Positions 41,571-55,110 of a stretch of DNA of 64,000 nt are shown in pieces. The DNA comes from Marchantia polymorpha subsp. ruderalis (taxonomy: Eukaryota > Streptophyta > Marchantiopsida > Marchantiales > Marchantiaceae): positions 814,001 to 878,000 of the forward strand of contig AP031358.1 in NCBI GenBank assembly GCA_037833965.1, written 5' to 3'. Numbering within the stretch: position 1 is the first letter of the stretch; every line of letters starts with the position of its first letter. The position numbers and the translations under genes were made by a program. The notes under the pieces were generated by a model. It did no database searches and was not told where the DNA came from. It saw nothing but the letters and a program-made list of their open reading frames with translations.

Positions 41571-44500
41571 ATATCACCATACAATCCACATCGCTGACAT
41601 GACATATTCACACACACATAAAAATTTATTCAAATGAAAAATAAAATAAAAATTCAAAATAACATGGTATTTAATAAAAAAAATAATGACATAAATTTGA
41701 TGATACATTATATACCAGAATAATATTTTTGTTTTGCATGTGGCTTTTGGATTTTTTAATCCTATCTCATCAATATGTTTGCAATTATACAGTTCAAAAA
41801 TACAATATATAAATTAATAAATATCTGCCTAAATTTATTAAATTTTTCATCACTTTAAATCTATCCAACCATACGACATCCTTATAAATTTTTATTTCAC
41901 ACATAAAACATAGTTTATTTTATAATATCAAAAATAAATTTTATGATTCAAGTATCATAAAACTTCAAGCATTGAAGCATGATAATAATTAAAATGTTAA
42001 GTATGAATAATTGAATTTTTAGCAACATAAAAATATCTCATTTGATAAGTTTTTAGTAAATAGAGCTTTGAAATCTTTACAGTCTTCACAAAAAATATGT
42101 AAATTCTATTAATTTTTCTTATGAAAATTTTTCAACCAAATATTCATCAAAAATTTTTATTTCAATCAATTCATATATCAAATATATTATATTGACTTTG
42201 TCGGTTCTATATTCCAGTGAGAACTGACTGGTTGTCATCCTTGCCACACATACTTTCTCTCTTTCACTTAAAAAGGAAGTATACTTGCTGAATCTGCTAA
42301 GAAAATTCAAGAGCATATGAGCAAGAATAAGTTCAACAGGTACAAAATTGAACAAAATGTGACTAACCGACAACAAAGAAATTGATATACATCATCCCTA
42401 TCAATACAGATGCATTTTCATAAAAGTCCGTCTAGTAAATTTTTGTATCTCCATGAAAGCGAGATATTATTTGATGACAGACATGTGTGTTGATGAGGAA
42501 AAAATTGTGACTACTTATACTTATATTTCCATCGTCCAAGCCTTTCGCATATTGCGTGCAGATTTTTTTCCAACGGCTACTGCAATTTCAATCACAAATA
42601 CTTTAGCGAGTTATACAATTTGTGTAGATTGATATAGTTGATATCATCGTGTACGTTACTTTCCGCCAAAACATAACTTTGATCAATTTGATTTTTAACC
42701 CATTTTTCCTTTCTCTCCTTGCAGATCCAAACTAATTATTTTTATCTATCTTTACAAATGTTCCACTGGTGATCTGTCTCGATCATATCGATGTTTATCT
42801 TTAAAATGTTTTTGTTTCTCGAAAAAATACCATGAGTATTCTTGCGATCACAATCTCATCCCACTCATGACAATGTCTTCATTTTCAAACTGAATTGCGC
42901 AATTTTGCTCTAATTTTGTCAGACGAATCAAAGCACACAGAATCTCACCATCAAGAATGAAACAATCTACCCAAGTCTTGTAGTCTTGTCTAGGTGAGAA
43001 AGATGATTAGTAAATCATAAGTGATATCGTGGATCTTTCGTGAATTTCAACAAATGCAATTCGAAATTCACCCCGGAGCACTTTTGAGTTATCTTCATTT
43101 GTTTCAGGGTGGCATTTCTTGAAGTGATAAATTCAAGTTATAACAAAGTACACCATACTTTGTTTGAACATCACTTCTTGAATTCCACACTACGCGAGTA
43201 GTCGTCATGCTGCCATGTACTCACGTACTTTGGACAGATGACCTCTTTGTAACGATCTTTCATTCATTTTGGGGTAACATACATCTTGGGGCAAAAAAAA
43301 TAATTGCAAAATGTATGAACTATATTACTACGTATAAATAGTGTTCACGTTAGATACAAGAGGTTTCCTTACGACGTGATGGCGATTTAACACATGAAGA
43401 ATATTATACATCTCAATATTAAAATTTGTGTTGTTCGTTATTTTGTGTGATCATGAAATTTTTCATCTTTCACAAATCATCATTCTAAAGACAATGTTAT
43501 ATGCATTACAGTATGTTTCAGACAGATTTATTTATTTATTTATCAAGAAAAAATATTTCCTGGGATCAAGCTTAATTAGGATTGATAGTGGGTTTATGCG
43601 ATTTGAAAAAATATTCATAAATAACAAAAAATCATGCCTGGATAAATATCCATCTATTATATAGATGATGCGTGTAGCTGCAATAGACAATGGTTTCAAG
43701 TGCAAAGGTATGTAAGGTGTAGCATTTTTTTATTTGATCCTTGACATTTTACAGAGTTATGGACGTTGACTTAAACATGTTCGTGAGATTGTAAATTTCA
43801 TATCATACTGTATGATGATATCATCCTCTTATTATATAGATTATTTCAGATAGCATATTTCAACTGAGACATCGAGTGTTTTTTTTTAATAACCAATAAC
43901 ATTGGAAGATGATATCTACATCATTGTCTTGTTTGAAATGATATTTCTTTATTACTGGAATTTCTCTTTACAAATTTTCTTTAATATGTGCTTATTGGTT
44001 CACCCTTGAGGATAAGCTGCATATCAATATTTCATTCAATATCCTAATTTCCTTTCATTTCAAATCAGCTTCTGTTAAAAACAAATCTGTATGTGTCATT
44101 ACATATCTTGTTAGTGTTGTGTCATCTCCATCTATTATACAATAATACTCGCGCCTATGGTTTACTATCAAAGCATCCATGTAGCTTTTCGTACAGAGTA
44201 GAAAGGTGTCCCGTTGATACAGTTGTTCCTGTAACAATTTGACCTCATTAGAAACGAGCTGTTTTGCTGCATTAAGTTTGGCACTAGCTGATTCAATATC
44301 AGTTCACAACAGCCCAGCGCCAATTTTAGTGATGAATTTAGCTCTGGTGCTGTAATATTTCTAAAATTAGGGCTGTTATCTATACATATCAGCCTTCTTT
44401 TATGGGTCTATTGTGATCAGAGTAAAGGCTTATGGTCACTCTTCAACTCTGCTTTATCATCGCATATTGTCAAATGCATTTATTTTCTTTTACTTTTCCT

Positions 44501-44994
44501 GATTTGAAACTCCCTACTACTACTCCCTACATGGGTTTGAGAGGCGAAATGTTCTGCGAAGAACTCATACAAGCGTATAATTGACAACACACCACCATGG
44601 AGAATATCTAACCATCAATATTCCAGGCACCCAAGTGAGAAGTACACCTACAGAGGAAATGATAGCACGTTACATGTTAGTTAATTCCTTGTCTCGAGCG
44701 CACTTTTGAGATTTCGAGAGGACTTTATCACACCCTCTTTTGTCACTGTCATATATGAATCCAACCATTTTATTCGTTGAACGCACTATAATCAAGTGAA
44801 GGTTTGTCAATGGATCACCCACTTCATTTCATGGACGTCATTCGGATTCATGGTATCTGTACTCATTGGAAAGAGAAATGAGCGACAGCGGTAATTGAGA
44901 GGAATAACTAAAACTGAAATATAAGTCTACATATAAACCCGAAGTCATATCACAAGCAGAAAGAAAGGTGATTGACCAATCCAAGTAATATATA
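41571..44994. other. Palindrome spacer, AT-rich, no gene seen
   Basis: About 3.4 kb of strongly AT-rich DNA between the arms. Only short open frames (at most 85 codons) and no similarity to known proteins. A (TTTA)n run lies near 43530. Confidence 0.65.
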
Positions 44995-47900
44995 TACGTG
45001 TCGATCGTGTATAGTATAATAAGTTAAAAAGCAAAAGCTCTTATGCGATATACTAAAAATACATTTTTCCTTCTTCGTACATTGGGAGAAAAAAATCTTT
45101 TATTACAAAAGTAAATGCTTGTGTTGCTTGACTTTTTAGCGTTTCAGATCCTTAAATCATTCAAAACGCAACTTGATGAACAATAATTTAACATATTCAA
45201 CAAAATGCTATTGGTTGAAACATTAAACTAAAGTATCAACTTTCAATCTATAATGCTTTTACAGTTTAAATAAATCAAGAATACAAAAAAGGAGAAACAA
45301 ATGAGTCCAAAAACTGATTAGCTCCATGGAACCAGTTCGGTTTCATCCCATGGCGACATCCCATGGTAATCCCACCGCGTTTTATAAAGATTGCTCCGTG
45401 AACACACCACATTTTACTTATATAAGCTGTATTATGGTTGTTCATCTTTCCTTCCTCGTGCTTCCTCGCATCCCTTGCACTTTTTCTCAGATTCCGTTGA
45501 GGTGCATACTCTCGCAGTATCACTGCATGATCCTGCGAGTAAGGTGAAGTTAGGGTACATTCAAAAAACTCATCACATGCGAAACATCACGCTAAGTGTT
45601 TTCATTGCTGAATTTGCTCGTAGCTTTAATCATCGTGAAACCAATGTATGCCTTGACCACCGGGACCTAGCCCCTAGTTTACGTTTGCGTTTTGACCCTC
45701 GGGTCTTCCCATCCTTTTTAGTTATCACCTTAGGTCCCGGGTTATACTTGACCATTGATTATACTTTCGATGGAAGGACAGCACATCAAAGAAAAGTAGA
45801 AAAAAGCTCGTTGTTGAGTTCTGCGTGGCTCTCGAGCATGTTGTATGCGAAAGAAGTTACACAATCATTCTCATGAAGATTCGACTTTTCTACATGAGAT
45901 GCCATACTTATCCATTTTGTTGTCTGTTGGGTGTTTTGTTTCTGATCTAAGCAAAATCCATTTCCTTACACCCCCTTCCGAGACAGGCTGCTGCAACCCC
46001 AAACTGCACGCAACCGGTAAACGAGAAAGCTACGTGGGACCAACAAGAAACAAAGGTCGGAAATTCGACGTACGTTTCAGAAGCTATAAAAGGAAATCAT
46101 ACTCCCACGCCTCTGGTCTTCGATAATTGCTGCGGGGCATCGGTCTTTTCTTCAAGCCGCACAGCATTTCGCCCAATCACGTCCTTCCGTAGGGGTCCGT
46201 AGGTGAACACTTTTTCCCCATACGATGATCATTAGACTCTGATCTGTAACACCACGTGTCACTTGCGTAAGTTCCACTAATCTTCTCATCTGAACTCTGC
46301 ATGAAAGCTCACCTATCGGGTGATTGGAAAGCACGTTTCTGCTCAGCTAGAACTCTGACTTTCACTCTAACAACGACTGAACAACTCCTAGAACAATGAG
46401 AATTCTCTCTTGCTTTCCTTGCATGCTCTCGACGAAACATGTGGGGCCTTTGTGCGAGTCATGACTCTGTAAATCTTGTTTGCCACATGATCCAGAGCCT
46501 GCCAAACACCCGGCAGAGTTGATTGGAAGGTATGTCCCTCGGGTTGAGCTCACTCTCTGGTGGCCAAAACTTGATGAGCTTACCTTGATCAGGAGTTCAA
46601 CTGCCGGCCTTTAATTTCGGATAAGTTTCTTGCAATTTTGTCGTCCTCCACATGGCGAATTGATATCGTTAACTTTCATCAGTATCCCCCTTCCATATCT
46701 CGTAACATCAGTAGAAAAGTTGGTAGAAGTTCACTCTGAGCCGGATAGATGTTCAAAGCCTCTTCCGGGGGAGCATCCGATAGAGATCCGAGATATCCTT
46801 TGCATTATCGCTGGAAAGAGGTACTTCTTCCAAAAGAGTGAAGTCCTGAGAAATCAAATTGCCTGTCTGTGCTCTATATGCATGTGCATGAGTCCAGCAT
46901 CGTGACTGTTCATCGACTTTCACTTAAAATAGGATCGATTGCTCACATGAAGTATGTGACTATCCCTGCTGTTTGAGTCCTGTCTAGAAAGGTCACATAG
47001 GCTATAAGTGTATAGAGAGTCTCATGTTGACTCTCCTCTCTTCAGCTCAATGTGTGATCTTGGCCACCGAAACGCTTCTGCACATAGCATGACGTTTGTA
47101 AGCTTCTCGAATCCAGCCAAACCTTATGGTTGGTGTGCTTCGAAATGAACTTCGAATCTGGCTTTTAAGTTATCATGATCTTTTGGCCACTGTTTCTTAA
47201 GGGTAAGCAGATAAAACTAGAAGTCGGCCTCGCCCAGATGTCAAGCTGGGTGAGGCGGATTACGGTGAATCGGCACCAAGCACTATCGGCACCATGCGAA
47301 ACCCCGGAGTCAAAGTCCATGCAAAGTTTGCGTTGCTCGTAAGCAGTCAAAGGAGGCAGATGGTCTGTTGTGGAACAAGAGTCAAACGTCAGTTACAATA
47401 AAAAATAGACTTTATAAACTCGCATCCATCCTTCACCAAGTTCGAACCACTCACCACACAGTGCAACGCGATCAGCATTCCGCCTACATCTACTGCTCAT
47501 GGGTCATAAGGCCGTCACATAAGAGCACAAAGCTTGTCGGAACATCATGCAAAGAAGCAGCAAGCCTTCATCTTTTCCGCCACATTCGGATGATTGAACT
47601 GCATGGAATTGACCGTTCCGTTAGTTAGTAGTTGGCGCAGGCTTGAAAGATGAAAATCCACAGAGATGTCTGATGACATCGAGGCTTCTCTTCATGAGAT
47701 TAAACATCCAAACGAATCGCAGAAGTTCCGCGCCAGCATTCGTTGAAGAGCCATTCGACAACTGTGGGCTAGGGTGAGCGGTTCGTAGAAGTACACCTAC
47801 GGACACGTATGGACCGGAACCATCTTGCAATCTGGCTTCGCTCGCTGCTGATCTTTGCCTCGAATCATAGGAACCTTACTGTCATTGTGACTCTTAAGGT

Positions 47901-49810
47901 TTTGTCCATTCTCCCTTGGAGTGCAGTGATGCGACCAATTCCAGTGTGTACAGATCTGAAGATATCGTAATGTAGACAAAGCTTGGAAACTGTAATAAGC
48001 ACGTGATTAGCACATTCCCATCCGACAAGACAACATACAAGGGAGTCGGAAAGTAAATAGTGGTTATAAATCGGACAGAACCAAGAGTGGAGCGGGAGAG
48101 CTAGCTGCGATCTACTCCTGCTCCCGGTTTCTCGTAGGTGGAATCTACCACGGAGTCCATTCGACTGTGAAGACGCAGGCAAATTTTCTTGGTTTGTGTG
48201 TGGAGGGTTTCTTAACTAACCTAACTACTGGGTTACTCTAGGTGGCAGAGCGCAAGCTACTTTATATATTGCGCTCCTTGTTCATCTGTACAGTGTTCGT
48301 CCCTATCGACCCTGCTTTACCTCTCTGTTCCACCCGAGAACAAGATACATAGAAGAGGGATACCTGTTCGCAATGCAAAATGATGCAAACGGGTGGGCTC
48401 CACTGTTTTGACCTTCCATCTCAAGTATTCATCTACAACTGGAATCTGGAAAAAATGTGGAAGAGCTCTAATTTAAATCGATAACACCTTCAAGCGATTC
48501 AAAAGTTGACTGAAAACCATATCTCCACTTAAAAGGGCTTGGCATAAGGTCCCGCAGCGCTTCACAGAAATTATGTTTACATTACATGCTGCAAATGAGC
48601 AGTGGCATGGCTTCCAACCTTTGTCGCAGAATTTACATCCTATCCATTTCTCTCTAACCGTCCATAGATTTGCTCTTTAGACTCTCCCGGTGCGACTTCA
48701 TAAATCAGCCATCAGCCCGTATCTTGTCGTCCACAATTTGGAGCTCACTGCACATCGTTGAGTCTCAGCCCTCACCTTCACAGCACAACATCGAGTCGTG
48801 GTTCGAACAGAATGGTGCTCGTAACCTCTATCTGCACGGACCGACACAGGTTTCTGCTGGGGACTGGCAGTGACCACCAGTATCCTGTGGTCAGATTGCA
48901 CATGTATCTCATAATCTGAGAATCACCTGATCCAACGCTGCGCGACCCAACGCCAATGTAGTCTCCATTCGCAACAAAGAAGAAGTCATGCCCAGCTCCG
49001 AGCTCATGGACGATCTCGTTAGGCATCTGCAGTCTCGGTATCCACTCGTGTGTGTCCGCCTCAACCTCCAACACCTGTGTATCTGACTTACTGCGTGGGG
49101 AGCTCGAAGTCTCGGTCGCGTGCCGGAGGTTCACCCACTGATCGCTCACTACATCAAGTTCCCACACATACACTCCTGCCAGAGTCCGATGCGACCCTGC
49201 AATAGCACCCTGTATGCCTCCACCCAACAGCAAGCGGCCCTCGTGTTCAAACAAGTGGGGAAAGTTGATGCCTCGGGGCATCACAGCTCGAACGAGTTCC
49301 CATTTCTCCTCCTTCACACCCACGCGGTACACTTGATACGAGTAGTTCAGAGCCAATTTTGCGAGCAAGCAGTACATGTACCCGCCATACTCAGCGGCTC
49401 CCAATACTTCGTGTCGTCCCCCGGCCCGCAAAAGAGGTGCAGATGATTCCCACTTATTCTTCAGAGAATCGTACACCTGGAATTTCATGTTTTCTCCTGG
49501 CATTGGCTCATTTACCACATAAATCTTGTACGACCCCGTCTTCTTGTCCATGATTATTCCCGTGGTATGACACATTCTAATTCTGGGCATTTTCGGAATC
49601 CATTTTTTCGTCTTGTTGATGGGATTGAACACCACCATGGAGTGATCTTGTCGGTCAGTGGTGGTTATCAGCAGCAGGCTTCCCGAGGAAGTGATCATGC
49701 CCTTCTTGGTGAAAGCCGTGTCCGACAGGAAACATGAGGTGTAGAAAAATGAGGCGGCCTTGTGCCAAGTCCCGGACGACGTATCGAACACGATGTCCTG
49801 ATCGACGAGG
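44995..49810 (-). repeat. Large inverted repeat, right arm
   Basis: Inverted counterpart of 36785-41570. It contains the complete kelch part of the intact F-box gene, whose 5' end extends past the arm to 50034. This arm is therefore likely the source and the left arm the copy. Confidence 0.8.
45845..46126 (+). CDS. 93-codon ORF of unknown nature, right arm
   Basis: Counterpart of the frame at 40447-40728, with Pro and Ser replacing Ser and Phe at two positions (MPYLS against MSYLF). No known domain. The same caution applies. Confidence 0.25.
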   Translation: MRKKLHNHSHEDSTFLHEMPYLSILLSVGCFVSDLSKIHFLTPPSETGCCNPKLHATGKRESYVGPTRNKGRKFDVRFRSYKRKSYSHASGLR

Positions 49811-50034
49811 TTGAAAACGAGCCAAAATGGCATGGGCGGAGGAATTCTGGACACTATCTGCTTGAACCCTGCATCCAGGGCGAACGAGTTCCATTCCTTG
49901 GATACACACCGCATGCGACAGAAGCTCCGCACGGGCAACCACGTCAAAATGGTATGCAGAACTTCGACGGGTAGCGGCCTACCCCACACTTCAGGTTCCA
50001 TCCATGGGTCCGATGGGTCCCGGCAAAAATCCAT
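48778..50034 (-). CDS. F-box/kelch-repeat protein, 418 aa
   Basis: Single open frame from an ATG. The F-box is at about residues 17-60 (VWGRPLPVEVLHTILTWLPVRSFCRMRCVSKEWNSF), shown here by its hallmarks LP.EVLHTIL, LPVRS and CRMRCVSKEW. A kelch/beta-propeller-like region with repeated GG..YM, YQVYRVGVKEEKWELV and VYVWELDVVSDQWV follows. Such proteins are substrate-recognition subunits of SCF ubiquitin ligases, binding SKP1 through the F-box and the target through the propeller. The target cannot be told from sequence. No intron is evident. A broken copy lies in the opposite palindrome arm. Confidence 0.85.
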   Translation of the reverse strand: MDFCRDPSDPWMEPEVWGRPLPVEVLHTILTWLPVRSFCRMRCVSKEWNSFALDAGFKQIVSRIPPPMPFWLVFNLVDQDIVFDTSSGTWHKAASFFYTSCFLSDTAFTKKGMITSSGSLLLITTTDRQDHSMVVFNPINKTKKWIPKMPRIRMCHTTGIIMDKKTGSYKIYVVNEPMPGENMKFQVYDSLKNKWESSAPLLRAGGRHEVLGAAEYGGYMYCLLAKLALNYSYQVYRVGVKEEKWELVRAVMPRGINFPHLFEHEGRLLLGGGIQGAIAGSHRTLAGVYVWELDVVSDQWVNLRHATETSSSPRSKSDTQVLEVEADTHEWIPRLQMPNEIVHELGAGHDFFFVANGDYIGVGSRSVGSGDSQIMRYMCNLTTGYWWSLPVPSRNLCRSVQIEVTSTILFEPRLDVVL

Positions 50035-50920
50035 TCTACTTTCACCTTCCTCCCCGTCCTTCCACCCTCATAACCACCACTCCAGCGATAATCTTGCCTC
50101 CAACCTCCTCCGATCCTAAATTAGGCTACACAGAGACACGATAATCCGTACAAAATTCCTCTACCCTCGTCGCCGCGCGAAACAAACACACACAGCGACA
50201 ACTCTCGTCTACAAGCACAAACAGTATTCAATGTCTTCACCCCGAGGCAAGCCTCGTCGACCTCAGCTTATCAGAAGCGAACTTCTTCCCCGCAAAAATG
50301 CGCTCAGCCCTGCTGACAGAGCATTCCACCTCTACCAGTCCACCCACACAGGCAGAGCAACATGCATCAATTCCTCCACTACGATTGCGATGCGGACGAC
50401 CAATTTCTCGAACCCAGTAGTCACCACCGCGCAATAGGCTGGCCTGGCTAGCAAGAGACCCCCGACGCGACAGACGGACAGAGATACGAGCAGCAGCAGC
50501 AGCAGATGGGGACGCTACGCAAGAGTCGAGAATTTTAAGGCTCAGATAGCAGCAGGCCAAAAGATGTGGGCGAAGCGGCAGCAGCAGAAGCAGCAGCTTC
50601 TTCAGCAGCTCGAAGACAGGCAGAGAGTAGAAGCGAGAGGAGGCTGCTCTGGCCGGCCTGCTACTGCTTGTTGCACATTCGGACTGGCGCTCATCGTTTT
50701 GAACGGGGTGCTAGTGTTGAACTCTCTCTCCCTCTTCGGCAATGAATGAGGCGTCGGGACGCTCGGACAATTAATGATGCCCCGTTTCGGAGCGCTGCAC
50801 CGTGACGACACGGTCCCGGGCTCCCAGGGGAACAACGGCACAGGTACAAAGATAGAGAGAGAGTGAGAGAGGGTAGGGTAAGAGAATCTTTTTTTTTATG
50901 CATCCCTCGGGCAGTCGGTC
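50035..50920. other. 5' flank of the F-box gene
   Basis: Moderately GC-rich, consistent with a promoter and 5' UTR. It contains AGC/CAG-rich tracts at 50488-50508 and 50572-50606 and a GA-rich tract near 50850. No clear TATA box on the minus strand. Small frames (for example 50564-50749) are products of the CAG tracts. Confidence 0.5.
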
Positions 50921-51420
50921 AGGCAGCCAGTCAAGTCATGGAAAGTTTTAGTCCCCCACGAACTAATTCATTCACTGGTGTTAACCCGGGTATCTCAAAG
51001 ATTGTATAGTTTCCAGCCAGTAATATGGCCATCCACTCATAATTATTACATTTCTCGCAATTTTCTCGCCCCGTGCAAATAGACATTGTCGAAATTCCAA
51101 CATACACATTTTTTGTAAAAAAAATCAGACTGTAGAAGAATGCGACTGTTTTTTGAATATTTCTCCATATCGGGACATTATTCTGCATATCTACAGTCTT
51201 TTTTCTTTCTTTAAGGAGTAAAATTTTAGTGTTATGAGGTGAAGTTCTTTTTGAGAATTCTATATATTCAGGTATGCATCGAAATAAACATATGTATGTC
51301 CGGGTTGATTCTTGCTTGCATTAAAAGTCGGGATTAGGTGGATATATTCAGTGTTCTGCAGGCATCTCCGTCTTTAAAGTTCACTTGAAATTCACCTTGC
51401 CGACATTTAGTGGACAGCAG
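50921..51420. other. AT-rich DNA, no gene seen
   Basis: No open frame or repeat of note. Confidence 0.6.
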
Positions 51421-52330
51421 GCCCTTTCGTTCCCAGCGACATGGGAGGAAAGGGCCTGGAGCCTGAGAGGGCCTGCTTCGTTCCGGAATCAAGGCGCAGA
51501 TCTGAGGCCGGGAGCGTCGTTGGAAAGAACGCTGAAGTGTCGGTTTCGGAATTCCTTTTGACATACAAGTGTCCATCAGCGGCATCGAGTATCTGGATGC
51601 AAACTCTGGGATGGGCAGGGAAGTACACTTGGGGATCGCGAATGGGGCCCACAAGGGGCATTGTCATTCGGTGCCAGGCTTTCCACATCCACATGAGAAA
51701 ACCTTTCTGTCGGGGTTCCGCAACGGGTTGCCGGACCGCTTCCTTCTTTCCAGCTCCTAAGGAGCGAAAGGCGGAGTCAGCACGGCGTGACCCGCTTGGC
51801 GCTACCGGAATGGAAACTGGCACTCACCAATGGCCACCGTGGCGCACGAATTAAGCGCATCTGGCCTCCAGCTATGGCTCCAGAAGGCATCCAATGAGCG
51901 AGATGAACGTCCCATCACGGCCAGGCTCGAGAGCTGCATAAACGACGCAGTTTGGTTTGGCCTCGGAGCCCTGTTCCAACACAGGCTCACGGCCGAGGTA
52001 CGTGAGTTGTCCGGACATGCCGAGCGGCTGACGAAGCTGCCGCGTCGATCTGGTGAGCTGTATATAACACCCGACCAGAACAAACGAAGTAGCCACGTCC
52101 AGTTTCGAAGTGATGGACTTTTATCTCGTGAGAACGGATATCATCTGGTCTTCGCATATGGTTCTGGATTCTATCCGGTAACGGTGTCAACCGGACTTTG
52201 GATATCGCAAAAATCACCTTCATCACTCGCCCTGATATTGTGCTCTCTTCCGATATTCAAACTCAAATATATTCTTCTCAGAATTGACAATTGTCGTTAC
52301 ATTCTTCGGTTAAAAAACGAACTTTGACGG
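51420..52330. other. GC island with overlapping open frames, gene unidentified
   Basis: A sharply GC-richer patch is open on both strands: plus 51441-51854 and 51830-52327 (MATVAHELSASGLQLW...), minus 51407-51823 and 51802-52083. The frame around 51540-51760 (IPFDIQVSISGIEYLDANSG) looks the most protein-like. I cannot match any of them to a family. This could be an exon or captured gene fragment. TATATAAC at about 52060 may be chance. Confidence 0.25.
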
Positions 52331-54780
52331 AGTCGAATTTTATCCAAAATAAGAACCGCCTTTCCATCTCCTTGAGTTACATTCTTTTTCAAAAAAGTTG
52401 TACATACATCTCGGTGGAAAATAATAATTTTTTTCTTTCTATGGATTTGATACTTCTGGTCACAACATAATAATTTGAATGATGGATTATTTACATGCTG
52501 TAGGAAGAAATAAATTTACAAAAATTACTTCGTTGAATTTAAAAAGAAGTAATTAGCAAGGTGAATAGCAAGAGGAATACGCAATTGGAATGCTGAATTG
52601 ACATGTTTTGCCTTGTGCAGCTCTCCTCGTTGAAGCGAGACATGAATTATTCTTATTAGAGAAGAAGGAACCGTAACCTTGCCTGGGGCAGAACGAGTAC
52701 AGAGTAGTGTGTTTCATTTTCAAGTTTTCAGTGATCGATCTACGTTGGAAAATAAGGTCAGAGTGCCATAGTATAAGAAATAGATACCCCCAAAAGAACA
52801 TGTGAGTTCAAGAATTCATGCCACAAGAAAGGTCAAAGACTTTAAGAGGAAACAAACAAAGACATCAAAAGCGTACCATTCGAAGATTTAAAACCTTTGA
52901 TGGATTGGATGTGGCCACTAACATTGCCGCCCGTGACACATCCGGTTAAATCTATGCGCCGGTAAGAGACAAGGGAGGACTTCTGAAGTCGGAGATAGCC
53001 AAGGGTCAGCGGATATTGCTGACGATAATAAGTAGTCAACATAAAGAAGATATATGCACATGTCTCCCAATGCCTCCCCATGTCTAGTCTATGTCGTTCG
53101 GACTACTCATTAAATCAATTCATCCCGCGAACAATGGAAATTACCAAAAATCTCGAGGGTCAAAGATGTGAAAGCATCCGTAGCAGATCAACCTCATGTT
53201 TGTGCCTCCTTCTTGTGTGCTGCCTTTGTTCATGCATGTACTGCCTCCAACGACTCTGTCAAAAGAAGAAGTTCGCAACCGTTACATCACCTAGTGTTTG
53301 CTGCCCCTCATGGATTCTTACGAGACTTACAAGAATCACTCAGTGTTACTTACTTGACTTGGTGTCTCTCAACACAAGGTCTTAGAAAATAAATCTCAAA
53401 CTCTGATTGGAGGCTCTATGTTCGAATTGACTCTTCGTTTCGGTACGTGTAAACTTTTAGAAATAAATTCATGTCATTTGAATGAATAGTCATCCGCAAC
53501 AACCTCCCTCCCTTAGATAAATGCGTCCTATCAGCTATGTGATAGAGTGAATTGCAAGATATGGTGCAAAATACACGTAGGTCCTTATGTGCAGTGTACC
53601 CTGTTTTTGAATTATTGGAGTTATTTAGATGGTGTAGATTTGAATTGCATAGCAATCGGATGCATGCGAGTCGTTGAGCTCAAATCTTTCGTAGCATGTC
53701 TTCCTGGTAAGATTCGAGATGGAAGTGCAACTTTTATAAGCTATAATTGCTATAAGATATTATAAGCTATGATTGTACTTTATCCCGCGTTTGGACCCCA
53801 TTTCAATTGCGCGCATGTTTTTCAACACGTTTACATAATTAGTCAATCTCATGTGACTACTCTACTTCAGTTATATCCCACAATTACCGTATTTCCTATA
53901 TGTGTTATCCGTATATATATACATTCATGCAAAACAACAAGTAGTTTTTGACATTTTCAACCAACGTATCAAATCTGGTTGAATGGAGTGGATCTTGTGA
54001 TAGATAATGATGTGTTTTTTGCATCAAAATAAAACATTCATAACCTGGTTTCTCCTCAATGAACCTAGTCACAGAACATGTGTTCCATATTTTCCCTTGG
54101 TTTGTGATTAACAGATTCTATAGGCTATCAAGGATCCAAATGACAACGTTGAGGCAATGATATACGACATCGACACATGTTTAAGAGTTGAAGGCCAACC
54201 CCGTTAAAGAGAGGAAGCATATGAAACTGCCTCACGCAATTAGTTTCGTCATGGTTGATAAAACCACCCTACAAAATGTACTCAGTACCACTTCTTGTGA
54301 TCTAGGAACTTGCAGCCATGTGTTTACTGGGCGGTTTTTATAACTTGCACATCCTCTAGTGAGGAAATCGCACGAAGTGTTGTACTCAGTTTCAGGAAGA
54401 TTTATGGGCTCTATACCACTGCTAGATTATTGCTTCGTCAACACCCATATTTCAAAACATAAAAATAAAAATTCTCAACTTTTGAATATGGTACTATTTA
54501 TATCTGTCTTCTTAATTCAACCATGAAATTCAAGGACAATCAATAAGAAGGAAACTGGTTATCAGAGTTTACCGTCATTTATAATATGAGAGATCTCGAA
54601 ATACCCCTACTGCAAACCTCCTGATGAAAACTTCTTCGATTGATTGAAACCACGGCCACCCCTGGGAATTTCCCATCGCATCGTTACTATCAATCTGTCG
54701 CATTAAATGAACAACCAGGCCAGTTAAGCAAAAGCATCATCCTCCCCTTCATACTCGACATCACCATGTTCTCGAAAAAT
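52331..54780. other. AT-rich DNA, no supported gene
   Basis: Long AT-rich stretch. A 74-codon frame at 53168-53392 has an ordinary amino-acid mix (ADQPHVCASFLCAAFVHA) but no recognised relative. Confidence 0.5.
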
Positions 54781-55110
54781 GCCTCTACAGTAGGACAGGT
54801 GCAGCTGCGGTTAGGTGAGACCCAGCGATCGCTAGGTTGCGGACGAGAGCGAAGATTGCGCATATCTTCAGTTCAGCCTTCGCGATTAGTTGCTGTTCCC
54901 GACCAACAGTGAGAAGCTCTGCGGGCCGTCGCGGGCAAATAGTGAACCGAGTAGCGCATGTTGGAGACTGCGAGGACAGCTTGAGACGGATCGCGACCGT
55001 CGAGCCAAGACCTGACGGCCGCAGATGCCGATGGAGATTAAACTATGCGCAGTTAGTGCCATGGTGACTTTTGAGTCCACGCTTTGGCCAGCAGGGCCGA
55101 GCGATAACAG
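54781..55110. other. GC-rich patch, function unknown
   Basis: About 300 bp with several CG dinucleotides in AT-rich surroundings. Short frames only. It could be a decayed gene fragment or repeat. Confidence 0.3.
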
